The translations under genes were made by a program, and so were the position numbers. Below, piece by piece: positions 16,701-25,700 of a stretch of DNA of 64,000 nt (its first letter is position 1; every line of letters starts with the position of its first letter). This DNA comes from Chryseobacterium sp. ZHDP1 (GTDB taxonomy: Bacteria > Bacteroidota > Bacteroidia > Flavobacteriales > Weeksellaceae). The notes under the pieces are model-generated. The model did no database searches. It saw only the letters and a program-made list of their open reading frames with translations, and was not told the origin of the DNA. The stretch is taken from positions 4,712,001 to 4,776,000 of the forward strand of contig NZ_CP075682.1 of NCBI RefSeq assembly GCF_018603435.1, given 5' to 3'.

Positions 16701-18459
16701 AGAAACCTACGGAATTACCGTATATCAGGAACAGGTAATGCTTTTATCCCAGAAACTGGCAAATTTCACGAAAGGGGAAGCCGATACGCTGAGAAAGGCG
16801 ATGGGTAAAAAGCAGATCGACGTTCTTAATAAAATGTACCCGAAATTCATTGAAGGCGGAAGAAAAAATAACCTCAACGAAGAACGTTTAGAGAAAATCT
16901 GGAACGACTGGAAAGCCTTTGCAGAATATGCCTTCAACAAGTCTCACTCTACGTGTTATGCATTTATTGCGTATCAGACTGCTTATTTAAAAGCCAATTA
17001 TCCGGCAGAATATATGGCGAGTGTGATGAGTAACAACATTAACAATACAGATTCCATCACCATGTTCATGGAAGACTGTAAAAGTATGGGCGTTGATGTT
17101 TTGGGACCGGATGTAAACGAATCGCAGTACAAATTCTCGGTAAACGAAAAAGGGCAGATCCGTTTTGGTCTGGGTGCCATTAAAGGAATTGGTGAAGGTC
17201 CGAGTGAAGCCATTACAAGAGAAAGACAGAACGGAAGATTTAAAAATATCTATGATTTCTTCGAAAGAATTCTGCCTTCGCAAATGAATAAAAGAGTGGC
17301 AGAAAGTTTGGTTTTGGCAGGAGCTTTTGACGAACTCGACAATTTCCACAGAGGTCAGTATTTCGATATTGATATGGCGGGAAGAACCAATCTCGAAAGA
17401 CTGATCCGTTACGGACAGAGCTTTCAGGAAAGTAAAAATGAAATGGAACATTCTCTTTTTGCGGATTTTGCAGAGGAAGTTCAGATCGAGCAGCCCAAAC
17501 TGGCTCCGTGTCCGGAATGGCCGAATATGCATAAGCTGAATAAGGAAAAAGAAACCATTGGATTCTATCTTTCTGCACATCCTCTGGACGAATTCAAATA
17601 CCAGTTCCAGTTTATACAGGGAAGTCTTTCCAAAAAATCTGTTCTGGAAAAAGAAGACGAATCTAAAATCGTAATAGATGAGGTTCCGATCTTAGAGCAG
17701 GAGGTTCCGGAAGATGTGGCTGAACTTGCGGAAATTGTTTCCGATGATGTGATTGCGGGTGAAGAAGAGGAAATCATTGAGGAAGTCACCAAAAAAGCAG
17801 AGCCAAAAGGTGTTTTCCATTTCCTTAATCTTGATGAAGTAGATGCGTATAAAGAACAGGCTTTTGCGAATAAGCAGGAAGAATTATTCGAAGAGAAGAA
17901 AAAAGACTGGAAAACCTTACAGAAGGAAAGAGAAAACGGCGGTGGCGGAAAAGAATATACTGTTGCCGGTCTGATTACCGAATATGTGGTAAAAGATGGT
18001 TTCCGAAGTGGTGAAAAAGTGGCTTTTGTAACGTTGGAAGATTATTCCGGTTCTTATTCTTTCCGACTGGGAGATCGTGATTATATGAAGCTGAAAGAAA
18101 AACTGGAGGTTCAGCGGTTTGTTATTTTCAAAATAAAATTTGCTCAGGTAAAGGACGGAAGGGTTTTTGTGAATGTTACGGATGTTATTGAGCTTCAGGA
18201 AGCTTTTGAGAGATTTGCAAAAAGTATTTCCTTAGTGATGGATGTGATGGATTTCCGACCGGAAGACCTGAATTTTTTCAGAAAAGTTTTAGAAAGAAAT
18301 CAGGGAACGCAGAAGCTGAAATTTTATCTGAAAAATGTAGAAGAAGATTCGAAGGTGGAACATCTCGAAGTTCAGTCTATGAAGCATTCTGTAAATCTAA
18401 GCGGTGAACTGATCAAAGAAATTCAATTATTAAAAAAATATGAATTTTATCTGAATTAA
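13780..18459 (+). CDS. dnaE: DNA polymerase III alpha subunit with fused N-terminal proofreading exonuclease
   Basis: A 1559-residue replicative polymerase, about 400 residues longer than E. coli DnaE. Residues 1-190 are a DEDDh exonuclease: FDTETTGLP (Exo I), HNVEFDYN (Exo II), HNAAADVNAT (Exo III). Next comes a PHP domain (about 245-360) with degraded metal site: NFDNHS replaces HLHxHS and VDLGN replaces TDHGN. The polymerase core has GPGRGSAAGSAVAYCIG and the catalytic PDIDIDF (about 690-696), then helix-hairpin-helix (GLGAIKGIGEG) and, after an acidic linker of about 100 residues, an OB fold (YTVAGLITEYVVKDGFRSGE). It stands alone, with its own terminator. Confidence 0.95.
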   Translation: MYLVFDTETTGLPKNFNAPLSDSYNWPRMVQIAWQLHDDDGTLIENQDYIIKPEGYDIPFNAARIHGITTKIANEEGRDLEEILNEFSKVLEKVRVVSGHNVEFDYNIVGAEFYRKNIKDNLQEKPKADTMILGTDFCQLGGGKGGRYKAPKLEELYEKLYGHKFDEAHNAAADVNATAQVFFEMMRIGIIPAEVLKTSEDQLAYFKTLYPDPIKPFNIVIRRQVADFHNKKKQQDFGSIDEIDLGKYFNFDNHSVFSTLTATTSINDLIKKATDDNFPAVGMVDLGNMMGAFKFVSAVEGANGDRAKKHKEYLAKKQEAEEKGEEFNEPEPVSQPLIPVVGCEFYISDRYEQKQFTKDDPDRRTQVVLLAKDFNGYKNLAKLSSIGFLKGFYFGVPRVSRELIAEYKEGVIALTSGIHGDIPDAILNTGEQKGEELFRWWKDTFGDDFYVQIQNHKLPEEEHLNDVLLHFADKYNVKILAQNETFYTNKDDSNIQDIVSCIKDGEKLSTPVGKGFGKRRGLATGEYYMKTADEIKEAFLTYPDAFEAYEEFFAKFKPYTLKRDVLLPKFDIPEEFIHPEDDVDGGKRGEMAYLTYLTYEGAKRRYVETGITDEIKERLDFELEVIANTGYPGYFLIVQDFCNEARKMGVWVGPGRGSAAGSAVAYCIGITNVDPIKYDLLFERFLNPERVSMPDIDIDFDDEGRDKIIKWVVDKYGKTQVAQIITYSVLGGKSAIKDAGRVLDVPIPDTNNIAKLIPSTPGMNIAKALAKYDKLKPEEQQLVDEMRYVLDSPNDARHGVLASAKKMEGCIRNTGIHACGVIITPEDVSNLVPVTIAAKDADILVSQFDNSVAESAGLLKMDFLGLRTLTIIKDALKLVKARYGVDIDPDLIPLDDAKTYQLFKEGRTVGIFQYESPGMQKYMRELKPTVFADLIAMNALYRPGPIKYIPNFINRKHGIEEIVYDLPETEEYLKETYGITVYQEQVMLLSQKLANFTKGEADTLRKAMGKKQIDVLNKMYPKFIEGGRKNNLNEERLEKIWNDWKAFAEYAFNKSHSTCYAFIAYQTAYLKANYPAEYMASVMSNNINNTDSITMFMEDCKSMGVDVLGPDVNESQYKFSVNEKGQIRFGLGAIKGIGEGPSEAITRERQNGRFKNIYDFFERILPSQMNKRVAESLVLAGAFDELDNFHRGQYFDIDMAGRTNLERLIRYGQSFQESKNEMEHSLFADFAEEVQIEQPKLAPCPEWPNMHKLNKEKETIGFYLSAHPLDEFKYQFQFIQGSLSKKSVLEKEDESKIVIDEVPILEQEVPEDVAELAEIVSDDVIAGEEEEIIEEVTKKAEPKGVFHFLNLDEVDAYKEQAFANKQEELFEEKKKDWKTLQKERENGGGGKEYTVAGLITEYVVKDGFRSGEKVAFVTLEDYSGSYSFRLGDRDYMKLKEKLEVQRFVIFKIKFAQVKDGRVFVNVTDVIELQEAFERFAKSISLVMDVMDFRPEDLNFFRKVLERNQGTQKLKFYLKNVEEDSKVEHLEVQSMKHSVNLSGELIKEIQLLKKYEFYLN

Positions 18460-18489
18460 ATTTAAAACTCTGCTGATATAAATTTAAAG

Positions 18490-18535
18490 TGGCTATGAAT
18501 CTATTGATCAGATTTTTAGCCATTTTTATTTTTGT
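18490..18535 (+). terminator. Terminator after dnaE
   Basis: TGGCTA...TAGCCA with an inner AATCT/AGATT pairing, followed by a T-rich tract. Confidence 0.7.
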
Positions 18536-18694
18536 GTTTTTTAAACCAATACCATGAGCCACTCATTAAAATTCCACTTTTTATTGATCTGTTAAAATTA
18601 AATTAATGTTTATTTTTTATTAAAATATTTTATCTTTTTAACATTAAATAATGATGAATTTCTGAATTTTAACAGATTTAATGAATAATTTTTA

Positions 18695-18724
18695 TATTTT
18701 TACCGCCCTTAATTTTATTGAAAT
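18695..18724 (+). promoter_or_regulatory. Variant promoter and leader shared by three T9SS type A genes
   Basis: TATTTTTAC, then 3-4 bases, then CCTTAATTTTATT and the ATG. The same order recurs before the genes at 22785 and 30141. The -7 ends in TTTAC rather than the TTTG seen elsewhere in the window. Confidence 0.5.
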
Positions 18725-21700
18725 ATGAAGAAAATTCTACTCACGTGTCTTCTTGCCTTGGGATCGGCAGCGTTTGCACAGGTGGGACCGCCTCAGGCTA
18801 CCAATCCGAATACCAATAACGGCTACGGATTTACGCAGACTACAGGAGCTTACACACCGCTTTCTGCCTCCAGAACAATTTGGCAGTCGGGAGCAGCCTT
18901 AGGGACAGATGCTGTTTCTGCTGCGATTAATTTACCATCAGCTTTTAAATTTAATGGTAAATCTTATAACGCTGTTTACCTCAGCAATAATGGTTTTGTA
19001 ACGCTTGGAACCGCTGCTCTTGCAGCTACATATACCGGGTTGTCTACAGATACCACAACTCCCTATGAAGGGGCATTTGCAGGTTTTGCAGCCAATTTGA
19101 AGAACGCAAATACAACAACCTCCGAGATCTCTTACGAGACTGTTGGTTCAAAATTTATTATACAGTTTAAAGATCTTCAGGGAAGTGGGGCATCTGCTGC
19201 GCAGCTTCTTAATTTTCAGATTCAGTTTGATTTAACTTCTAATAATGTAAGCATTGTTTACGGAAATTGTGTTTCCGGTACTGCGGTCTTAACGGGACAG
19301 GTCGGAATAAGAGGATCAGAAGCTTCTGATACCAACAACAGAGTAGGAACGGACTGGACAGCAACTTCCATAGGAACAGGAAGTACAGATTCGGTTACTT
19401 TAGGAACGACCAATTCCACAACTGTACCTGCTTCCGGTCTTACGTTTACTTATTCTCCGGGAACATGGATTGCACCGCCTGCAACGTATGCTGCGATTCC
19501 TTTTAATGAAAGTTTCACGACATGGGAAAACGGAAACTCCATAGGCGATCTTCCTAATGCAAGCTATTGGAGAACATGGCCTTCGAGAGGGGATAACTCA
19601 TGGAGAGCAAGTGATATTACGGTAAATGGCTACGCAAGTACAACAGGATGGACAAGCGTGGGCGGAAATATTGCTGTTGCTGCACCCGGTATAGCTCCTG
19701 CCGCAAGATTCCATTCATACAATACGATCAATGCTTCAGGATATATGGACTTGTATATCAATTTATCTTCTGGAACAGGGTCGAGGCTGTTGTCGTATGA
19801 TTATCAGAATACTTCAGGAACTGATGTTTTAAAAGTTTTGGTTTCTACGGATGGCGGAAACACTTTCAATCAGGTGGGTTCTACTCAGGGGATTTCTGCT
19901 TCATGGGCTACCAAATATGCAGACTTGGGAACGAGCAGTCCGACAGCGATTGTAAGATTTATGGCTACAGGAGATAACGGAAGCAACGATATTTATATTG
20001 ATAATGTAAATATTTCCGTAATTCCTTGTATGTTCCCGGATTCTGTAACTCCCGGAACGACTACGTCTACGACAGCTCCGGTAAGCTGGACGATGGCAAA
20101 TCCTGCACCGGCATTTGATATCTATTACAGCACGACCAATACAGCACCTACTGCTGCTACCACGCCAAATGTTGTGGGAGCAACAGGTTTAACGTATACA
20201 ATAACCAATTTAACGCCGAATACAACCTATTATGTTTGGGTAAGATCCCGTTGTTCTGCTTCGGATCAGAGTTCTTGGGTTTCAGGATCTTCTTTTGCCA
20301 CGAAAACGTTCTGTCCTACGGTTTCTGCGCCTTCTTCGGCGGCAACAGGAGTTTCCGTGACGCCTGCATTTACATGGACGGCAAATCCAGAAGCTACAGG
20401 ATACAGATTATCTGTGGGTACAACTTCAGGAGGAACAGATGTTTTAAATAATTTGAATGTAGGAAACGTATCAACGTATACTTTGCCAACAGAATTAGCA
20501 TATAACACAAAGTATTATTATACGGTTAATTCCTATAATGCTGCGATTTCATCTACAGGATGTACAGAGAGAACATTTACAACACTTTCTATCTGTCCTG
20601 CACAATCTGCGCCTGCAGCATCTGCCATTAATGTTCCGCTTACGCCTACCTTTACATGGACGGCTTCTTCCTCGTCTGCAGTTACAGGCTACAAACTGAG
20701 AATAGGAACAACACCGGGTGGAAATGATGTGCTTAATAATTTTGATGTTGGAAATGTTATCACATACACTTTGCCTACTTCCCTTAATTACAGTACGGTA
20801 TATTATTGGTCTGTAGGAGCATATACGGCAACTCAAAACTCATTAAACTGTACAGAGAGAAGCTTTACAACTGTTTGTCCGGCTGTAACCTCTCTTCCTG
20901 TGTCTGAAAATTTCGACACCACAGCTACGGGAAGCAGCAGCAATACAAATGCACCTTCCTGCTGGAGATATTTAGAACCGTCATCTTGGGCAGGATATGG
21001 CTATGTAAATACATCGTATAATTCTTCTGCTCCAAATGGTTATTATCTATATAATGATACAGCTACTACAGTGGGAGGAATGTTGGTTTCCCCACAAATT
21101 ACCCCTCTTTCAAACGGGGCAAACAGAGTTCGTTTCATGGCTGTGGGAGGGGCTGCAGGTTATACGCTTCAGGTAGGAACGTTAAGCAATCCTGCTGATG
21201 CTTCTACTTTTACGCAGATCAGTTCGGTTACTTTAACGTCAACTATGGTTCAGTATACGGTAAATATTCCGGCGGGAACAGATCAGTATCTGGCATTCAG
21301 ACACGGTGTAGGAGGAACTTACAGAGGAATCGGGATTGATGATATTAATATTCAGACTATTCCAAGCTGCGATAATCCGACATTAATTACTGTACCATCA
21401 ACTTCAGCTAACGGAGCTGCAGTTAGTTGGACGGCACCTTCTTCTACGATTGGAGTAGGGTATGATGTTTATTACAGTACGACAAATACACCACCAACAG
21501 TAACAACGGTTTTAAATGCGGCTAATTCAGTAACTACAAGTGGAACGGGTACAACAGCTAACCTGACAGGATTAACCAGTGATACATTCTATTATGTATG
21601 GGCAAGAGCTAAATGTACCACTACTGATAACAGTGCATGGGAAGGCGGAACAAGATTCTATACAAGCAATTACTGTACACCTTCAACTTCCAATCAGAAT

Positions 21701-22381
21701 TCATGGATCAGTTCATTTACATCCACCACTGCCAATACCAATATGGCATACAGTTCTGCAACAGCAAACAGTGCAGCAACTTTTGGCTATAAGAATCTGA
21801 TGAGCTCAAATAATATTTCAATAGCGAAATCTTCTTCCAATACGGTTATTCCTGTTTCCATAACGGCGGGAGGACCTACTGTGGGAATGGCTGTCTGGAT
21901 AGATTTAAATCAGAATAATGTTTTTGAAGCTTCCGAAAAGCTGTATGCAACAACAGCTTATACCACAACCACAAGCGGTGCTACACTTACCATCCCTGCA
22001 AATACGTCTGTAGGAACATACAGAATGAGGGTTCTGATCAATTACAACAACAGTGCACCAACGGATCCTTGTTTAGGTTTTTCAAGAGGAGAAATTATTG
22101 ATTATTCACTTATTGTAACCGCTCCGCTTGCGACAAACGAATTGTCCGGTACGAAGAACGAAATTAAAGTATATCCGAATCCTTTTACAGATATTTTGAA
22201 TATATCGGATATTTCTAATGTAAGAACTGTTTATGTAACAGATATTGCAGGAAGATTGGTTAAAACCATAACCCATCCTGAATCATCAGTTCATTTAAAT
22301 GAATTGAAAGAAGGGATGTACTTAATTACTTTAGATATGAAAGACGGATCTAAACAGACCTTTAAAGCGATTAAGAGGTAA
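18725..22381 (+). CDS. T9SS type A surface protein with fibronectin type III and MAM-like modules
   Basis: A 1218-residue secreted protein. The signal peptide is residues 1-19 (MKKILLTCLLALGSAAFAQ). A jelly-roll-like N-terminal region follows, then three FN3-type units. Two contain the pattern FDIYYSTTNTAP...TYYVWVRSRC (about 455-510 and 900-990), alternating with ATGYRLSVGTTSGGTDVLNN-type repeats and MAM/jelly-roll segments (SENFDTTATG). Near 1120-1140 is GEIIDYSLIV, a motif frequent in flavobacterial secreted proteins. The last 75 residues are the type A sorting domain: KVYPNPFTDILNIS, VTDIAGRLV, ELKEGMYLITL, KAIKR. It is exported by T9SS and probably attached to the cell surface; FN3 modules suggest adhesion, but no ligand can be named. 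Confidence 0.88.
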   Translation: MKKILLTCLLALGSAAFAQVGPPQATNPNTNNGYGFTQTTGAYTPLSASRTIWQSGAALGTDAVSAAINLPSAFKFNGKSYNAVYLSNNGFVTLGTAALAATYTGLSTDTTTPYEGAFAGFAANLKNANTTTSEISYETVGSKFIIQFKDLQGSGASAAQLLNFQIQFDLTSNNVSIVYGNCVSGTAVLTGQVGIRGSEASDTNNRVGTDWTATSIGTGSTDSVTLGTTNSTTVPASGLTFTYSPGTWIAPPATYAAIPFNESFTTWENGNSIGDLPNASYWRTWPSRGDNSWRASDITVNGYASTTGWTSVGGNIAVAAPGIAPAARFHSYNTINASGYMDLYINLSSGTGSRLLSYDYQNTSGTDVLKVLVSTDGGNTFNQVGSTQGISASWATKYADLGTSSPTAIVRFMATGDNGSNDIYIDNVNISVIPCMFPDSVTPGTTTSTTAPVSWTMANPAPAFDIYYSTTNTAPTAATTPNVVGATGLTYTITNLTPNTTYYVWVRSRCSASDQSSWVSGSSFATKTFCPTVSAPSSAATGVSVTPAFTWTANPEATGYRLSVGTTSGGTDVLNNLNVGNVSTYTLPTELAYNTKYYYTVNSYNAAISSTGCTERTFTTLSICPAQSAPAASAINVPLTPTFTWTASSSSAVTGYKLRIGTTPGGNDVLNNFDVGNVITYTLPTSLNYSTVYYWSVGAYTATQNSLNCTERSFTTVCPAVTSLPVSENFDTTATGSSSNTNAPSCWRYLEPSSWAGYGYVNTSYNSSAPNGYYLYNDTATTVGGMLVSPQITPLSNGANRVRFMAVGGAAGYTLQVGTLSNPADASTFTQISSVTLTSTMVQYTVNIPAGTDQYLAFRHGVGGTYRGIGIDDINIQTIPSCDNPTLITVPSTSANGAAVSWTAPSSTIGVGYDVYYSTTNTPPTVTTVLNAANSVTTSGTGTTANLTGLTSDTFYYVWARAKCTTTDNSAWEGGTRFYTSNYCTPSTSNQNSWISSFTSTTANTNMAYSSATANSAATFGYKNLMSSNNISIAKSSSNTVIPVSITAGGPTVGMAVWIDLNQNNVFEASEKLYATTAYTTTTSGATLTIPANTSVGTYRMRVLINYNNSAPTDPCLGFSRGEIIDYSLIVTAPLATNELSGTKNEIKVYPNPFTDILNISDISNVRTVYVTDIAGRLVKTITHPESSVHLNELKEGMYLITLDMKDGSKQTFKAIKR

Positions 22382-22410
22382 TTCTGTTCACTATACCCAT
22401 CAATAAATTA

Positions 22411-22446
22411 TAGAGACTGCCAATTTGGATAGTCTCTATTTTTTTT
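22411..22446 (+). terminator. Terminator after the first T9SS type A gene
   Basis: TAGAGACT / AGTCTCTA hairpin followed by eight or more T. Its text resembles the terminators at 27939 and 29854. Confidence 0.85.
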
Positions 22447-22784
22447 GAGAAATGTTACATTACAGTTCTGTGTCCTGAAAATAATAACTGGGATGCAAAA
22501 GTTTCACTTTAAGCAGATATCTCAGGTTGGAGAATGGTTATTTTTTTATGTTAAGTTATAGTTGTTTATAAATCAGTGATTTGTGATTAATAATTAACTG
22601 TCTAATAAACAGTTTTTTATGAATTGCTTTTTAATTACAGAAATTTTAATTTTTTAAATGATTGTTTAAAAATATCACTCTTAATGTGTTTTTTTTATGT
22701 TAAATTTAAATATTTATTGATTTTTTTTTAATTGGGTTAAATTTATTTATAATTTTACAAGTCCTAATTTTAATTTAACAATTT
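22447..22784 (+). promoter_or_regulatory. Long AT-rich leader and variant promoter of the beta-helix gene
   Basis: No ORF of note. From about 22560 the stretch is related to the leader before 30141: both contain CTAATAAACA, AAATGATTGTTTA and a final TTTTAC-N4-CCTAATTTTA block before the ATG. The -7 like TAATTTTA is at 22750-22757. This points to duplication of promoter and leader along with the gene. Confidence 0.45.
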
Positions 22785-25700
22785 ATGAAAAAAACGTATT
22801 TTTTACTTTTATTGATTGGCGGTGTCGCCTCAATAAAAGCTCAGACCACGTATTATTCGAAAGCCTCGGCGACGGATTTTACAAATGTGGCTTCCTGGGG
22901 AACCAATACTGACGGAACGGGAACGTCACCCGGTTCTATTAGTAATGCAGATAATTTTGTAATACAAAATTCATCAGCAATGACGCTTCCCGGGAATGCA
23001 TCGGTAAGGCAGCTTACCATAAACTCAGGAAGTTTAACAGTTGCTGCAAATACGCTTACAGTAAGCATTGCCAACGCAAATAATTCAAATCTTACTGTCA
23101 GTGGAGGAACATTTACTGTTTCTGGCGGTAATGTCCTGATCAATGGCTATTTAAATTACACATCTGGTAATTTTAATCAAAGTGGAGGTACAATAACCAT
23201 TGATCCTAATAATGCAGGAGCTACAGCTACAAGTACTACAAGTAGCCAATATACATTAAATATTACTTCTTCAAATGGAGTAAACTGGACAGGTGGTACT
23301 TTAGTTTTATTAGATCCACCTGCGTCCACCTCATCTTCGCATTACTCGATTTATTATAACACGTCTGTTTCTTCAGAGGTTTCTTTAAATCATACTTTAA
23401 AATTTGGAGATGGCGTTTCAACAGATGCGGGAGGAAATGCAATAGGATTTTACATATACAATTATGTAGGTTCCGGAAAACTAAATTTTGGTAATGTTGA
23501 AGTAAACAATCCTTCTGGTACCAACAGAATCGTAAAAGAATATTCATGGAGTAATGGTATAAAGGGGAACTTAACGATTACGGCTGGAGAATTAGACCAG
23601 AATTCAATAGCGTTAACCGTTGGTGGTAACTTAGTTAATAATGGCATCTATACAGCAAGTTCCACATTAACATTTGCAATGCCTTCAAGTACATCATCTG
23701 TTGCCAATACAGTTGCTCAAACCATATCAGGAACCGGTGTTTTTAGAAATTCAGCAACAACTTCTACAGCTAATTTTGCAAGTATAACTGTTAATAACTC
23801 AAGTGCAGGCGGTGTTACTTTTGCAAATGCAAACTCGTTATTAAGCGGCACAAATACAGGTACTGTTTCAGGGACATTAACTTTTACAAATGGCGTGGTA
23901 AATACGGGATCTAATGCTTTTATATTAGGTGTAAGTGGTACAACTGTTGGTTCACTGTCGTATACTGCAGGAGGGTTCAGTTCAGGTTCTACATTCAGCA
24001 GATGGTACGGAACAGCAGGATCAGGAACTACTATAGCAGCATCTACAATTCCAACTCCGGGTGCAGGAACTTATCCTTTTGTAATGGGTAATCCTGTAAT
24101 TGGACTTTCAGCGGATCATTTTCATAGAGCTACTGCAGCATTAACTACGGCTGGTCAAATGGCTGTAAAGTTTAATGGTGCTTCAGGTACTACAGCAATA
24201 ACTCCTTTAACCGAAGGTTCATTAACTTATGACAGGCAGACGAATGCTAATTGGGTGGTGACGACTTCTGCGGGATACGCTTCTTCTGCTACCCATACTG
24301 TTGCCGTTCAGGGGCAGGGAACTTATACAGCTGTAACTCCCAATGTTACGGTATTAAATAACGGGGCGTTGTTAGGTACTGCACAGGCAGGTACAAACCA
24401 GCCTATGGGGCAGAGAGCTGCAGTTCCTGCAGCAAATATAGCAGCTACTTATACATTAGCTTCAATTACTTCAGAAGCTCCTATAGAATCAGCACAATCC
24501 GGTCCTTGGGAAAGTACAAGTACATGGGTAGGCGGAGTGGTGCCTTCGTGTGCTAATGCAGCTATTCTTTCAGGACATACGGTGACTGTATCTTCTTCTA
24601 CAACGGCAAATCCAAGTAATGTAATTATTAATACAGGAGGAGCTTTAGCTGTTACAGGGGGTTCTATTGCTGTAGGATGTGTTAATAAAAACAATTATAT
24701 TAACAATAACGGTACCTTATCGGTATCTGGAGGAACATTAGCAGTAAATGGTAATATTAACAATGCTTCCGGTTCTACTTTTGCTCAAAGTGGAGGAAAT
24801 ATTAATGTAGATGGAAACGATGCGGGCGCCACAGCGACGAGTGTAGCTTCTGGTACAAATATAGTAAATATAGCTACAGGAAACGTAACGCTTACCGGTG
24901 GAACGATGACGGTGGTAGATCCTCATGCAGCTAACAGTACTACTTCATACGCATTCTCCTATACGGGAGGAACTGCGATTGATAATACAGCTGGCTGGAC
25001 TCTGAAGTTTGGTGACGGATCATCTACAGATGCAGGGGGTACTACGGCAACGGCTTCTGCTGCGGGAGGATTTATCTGGAACAATGCAGGAAGTAAAATC
25101 TATTTTGATAATGTAATAATAGATGGAGCTGCAGGTACAAACAGATATGTAGCCAACTCTGCTACAACAATCGGTATTAATACATTAACGATTAATGCAA
25201 ACGGAGAATTCAGAATGCCAACATCAGGAGTAAGTATTGCGGGTAACTTTACCAATAATGGTACATTTACACATACTGCTTCCACATTGAGTTTCCAGAA
25301 TTTCAAGAATAACGGAACAGCATCAGCTTCTACTACACCGCAGACTGTTTCAGGAACCGGAGTATTCAGAAATAATATTGTTACGGCAAGTTCTACAGCT
25401 AATTTTACTTCTGTAACGATTAATAATAGTTCTTCAACAGGGGTTACTTTTGGCAATGCAAACTCTTTATTAAGCGGTGCAAATACAGGAACTGTTTCTG
25501 GTACATTAACAATGACAACAGGTTTTGTAAATACAGGTGCTAATACTCTTATTTTAGGAACTTCAGCTACATCTAACGGAACTTTATCTTATACTGCAGG
25601 TGGCTTTAGTACAGGAAGTACTTTTGCAAGATGGTGGCCTACTACAACAGGTGGAGCAACTATTACAGCAAGTACAACACCGTCAGCAACGACTACAGGA

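Noticed and set aside
16987..17580. 197-aa minus-strand ORF inside dnaE
   Set aside because: It is an antisense shadow of a strongly conserved gene, with no start context or domain.
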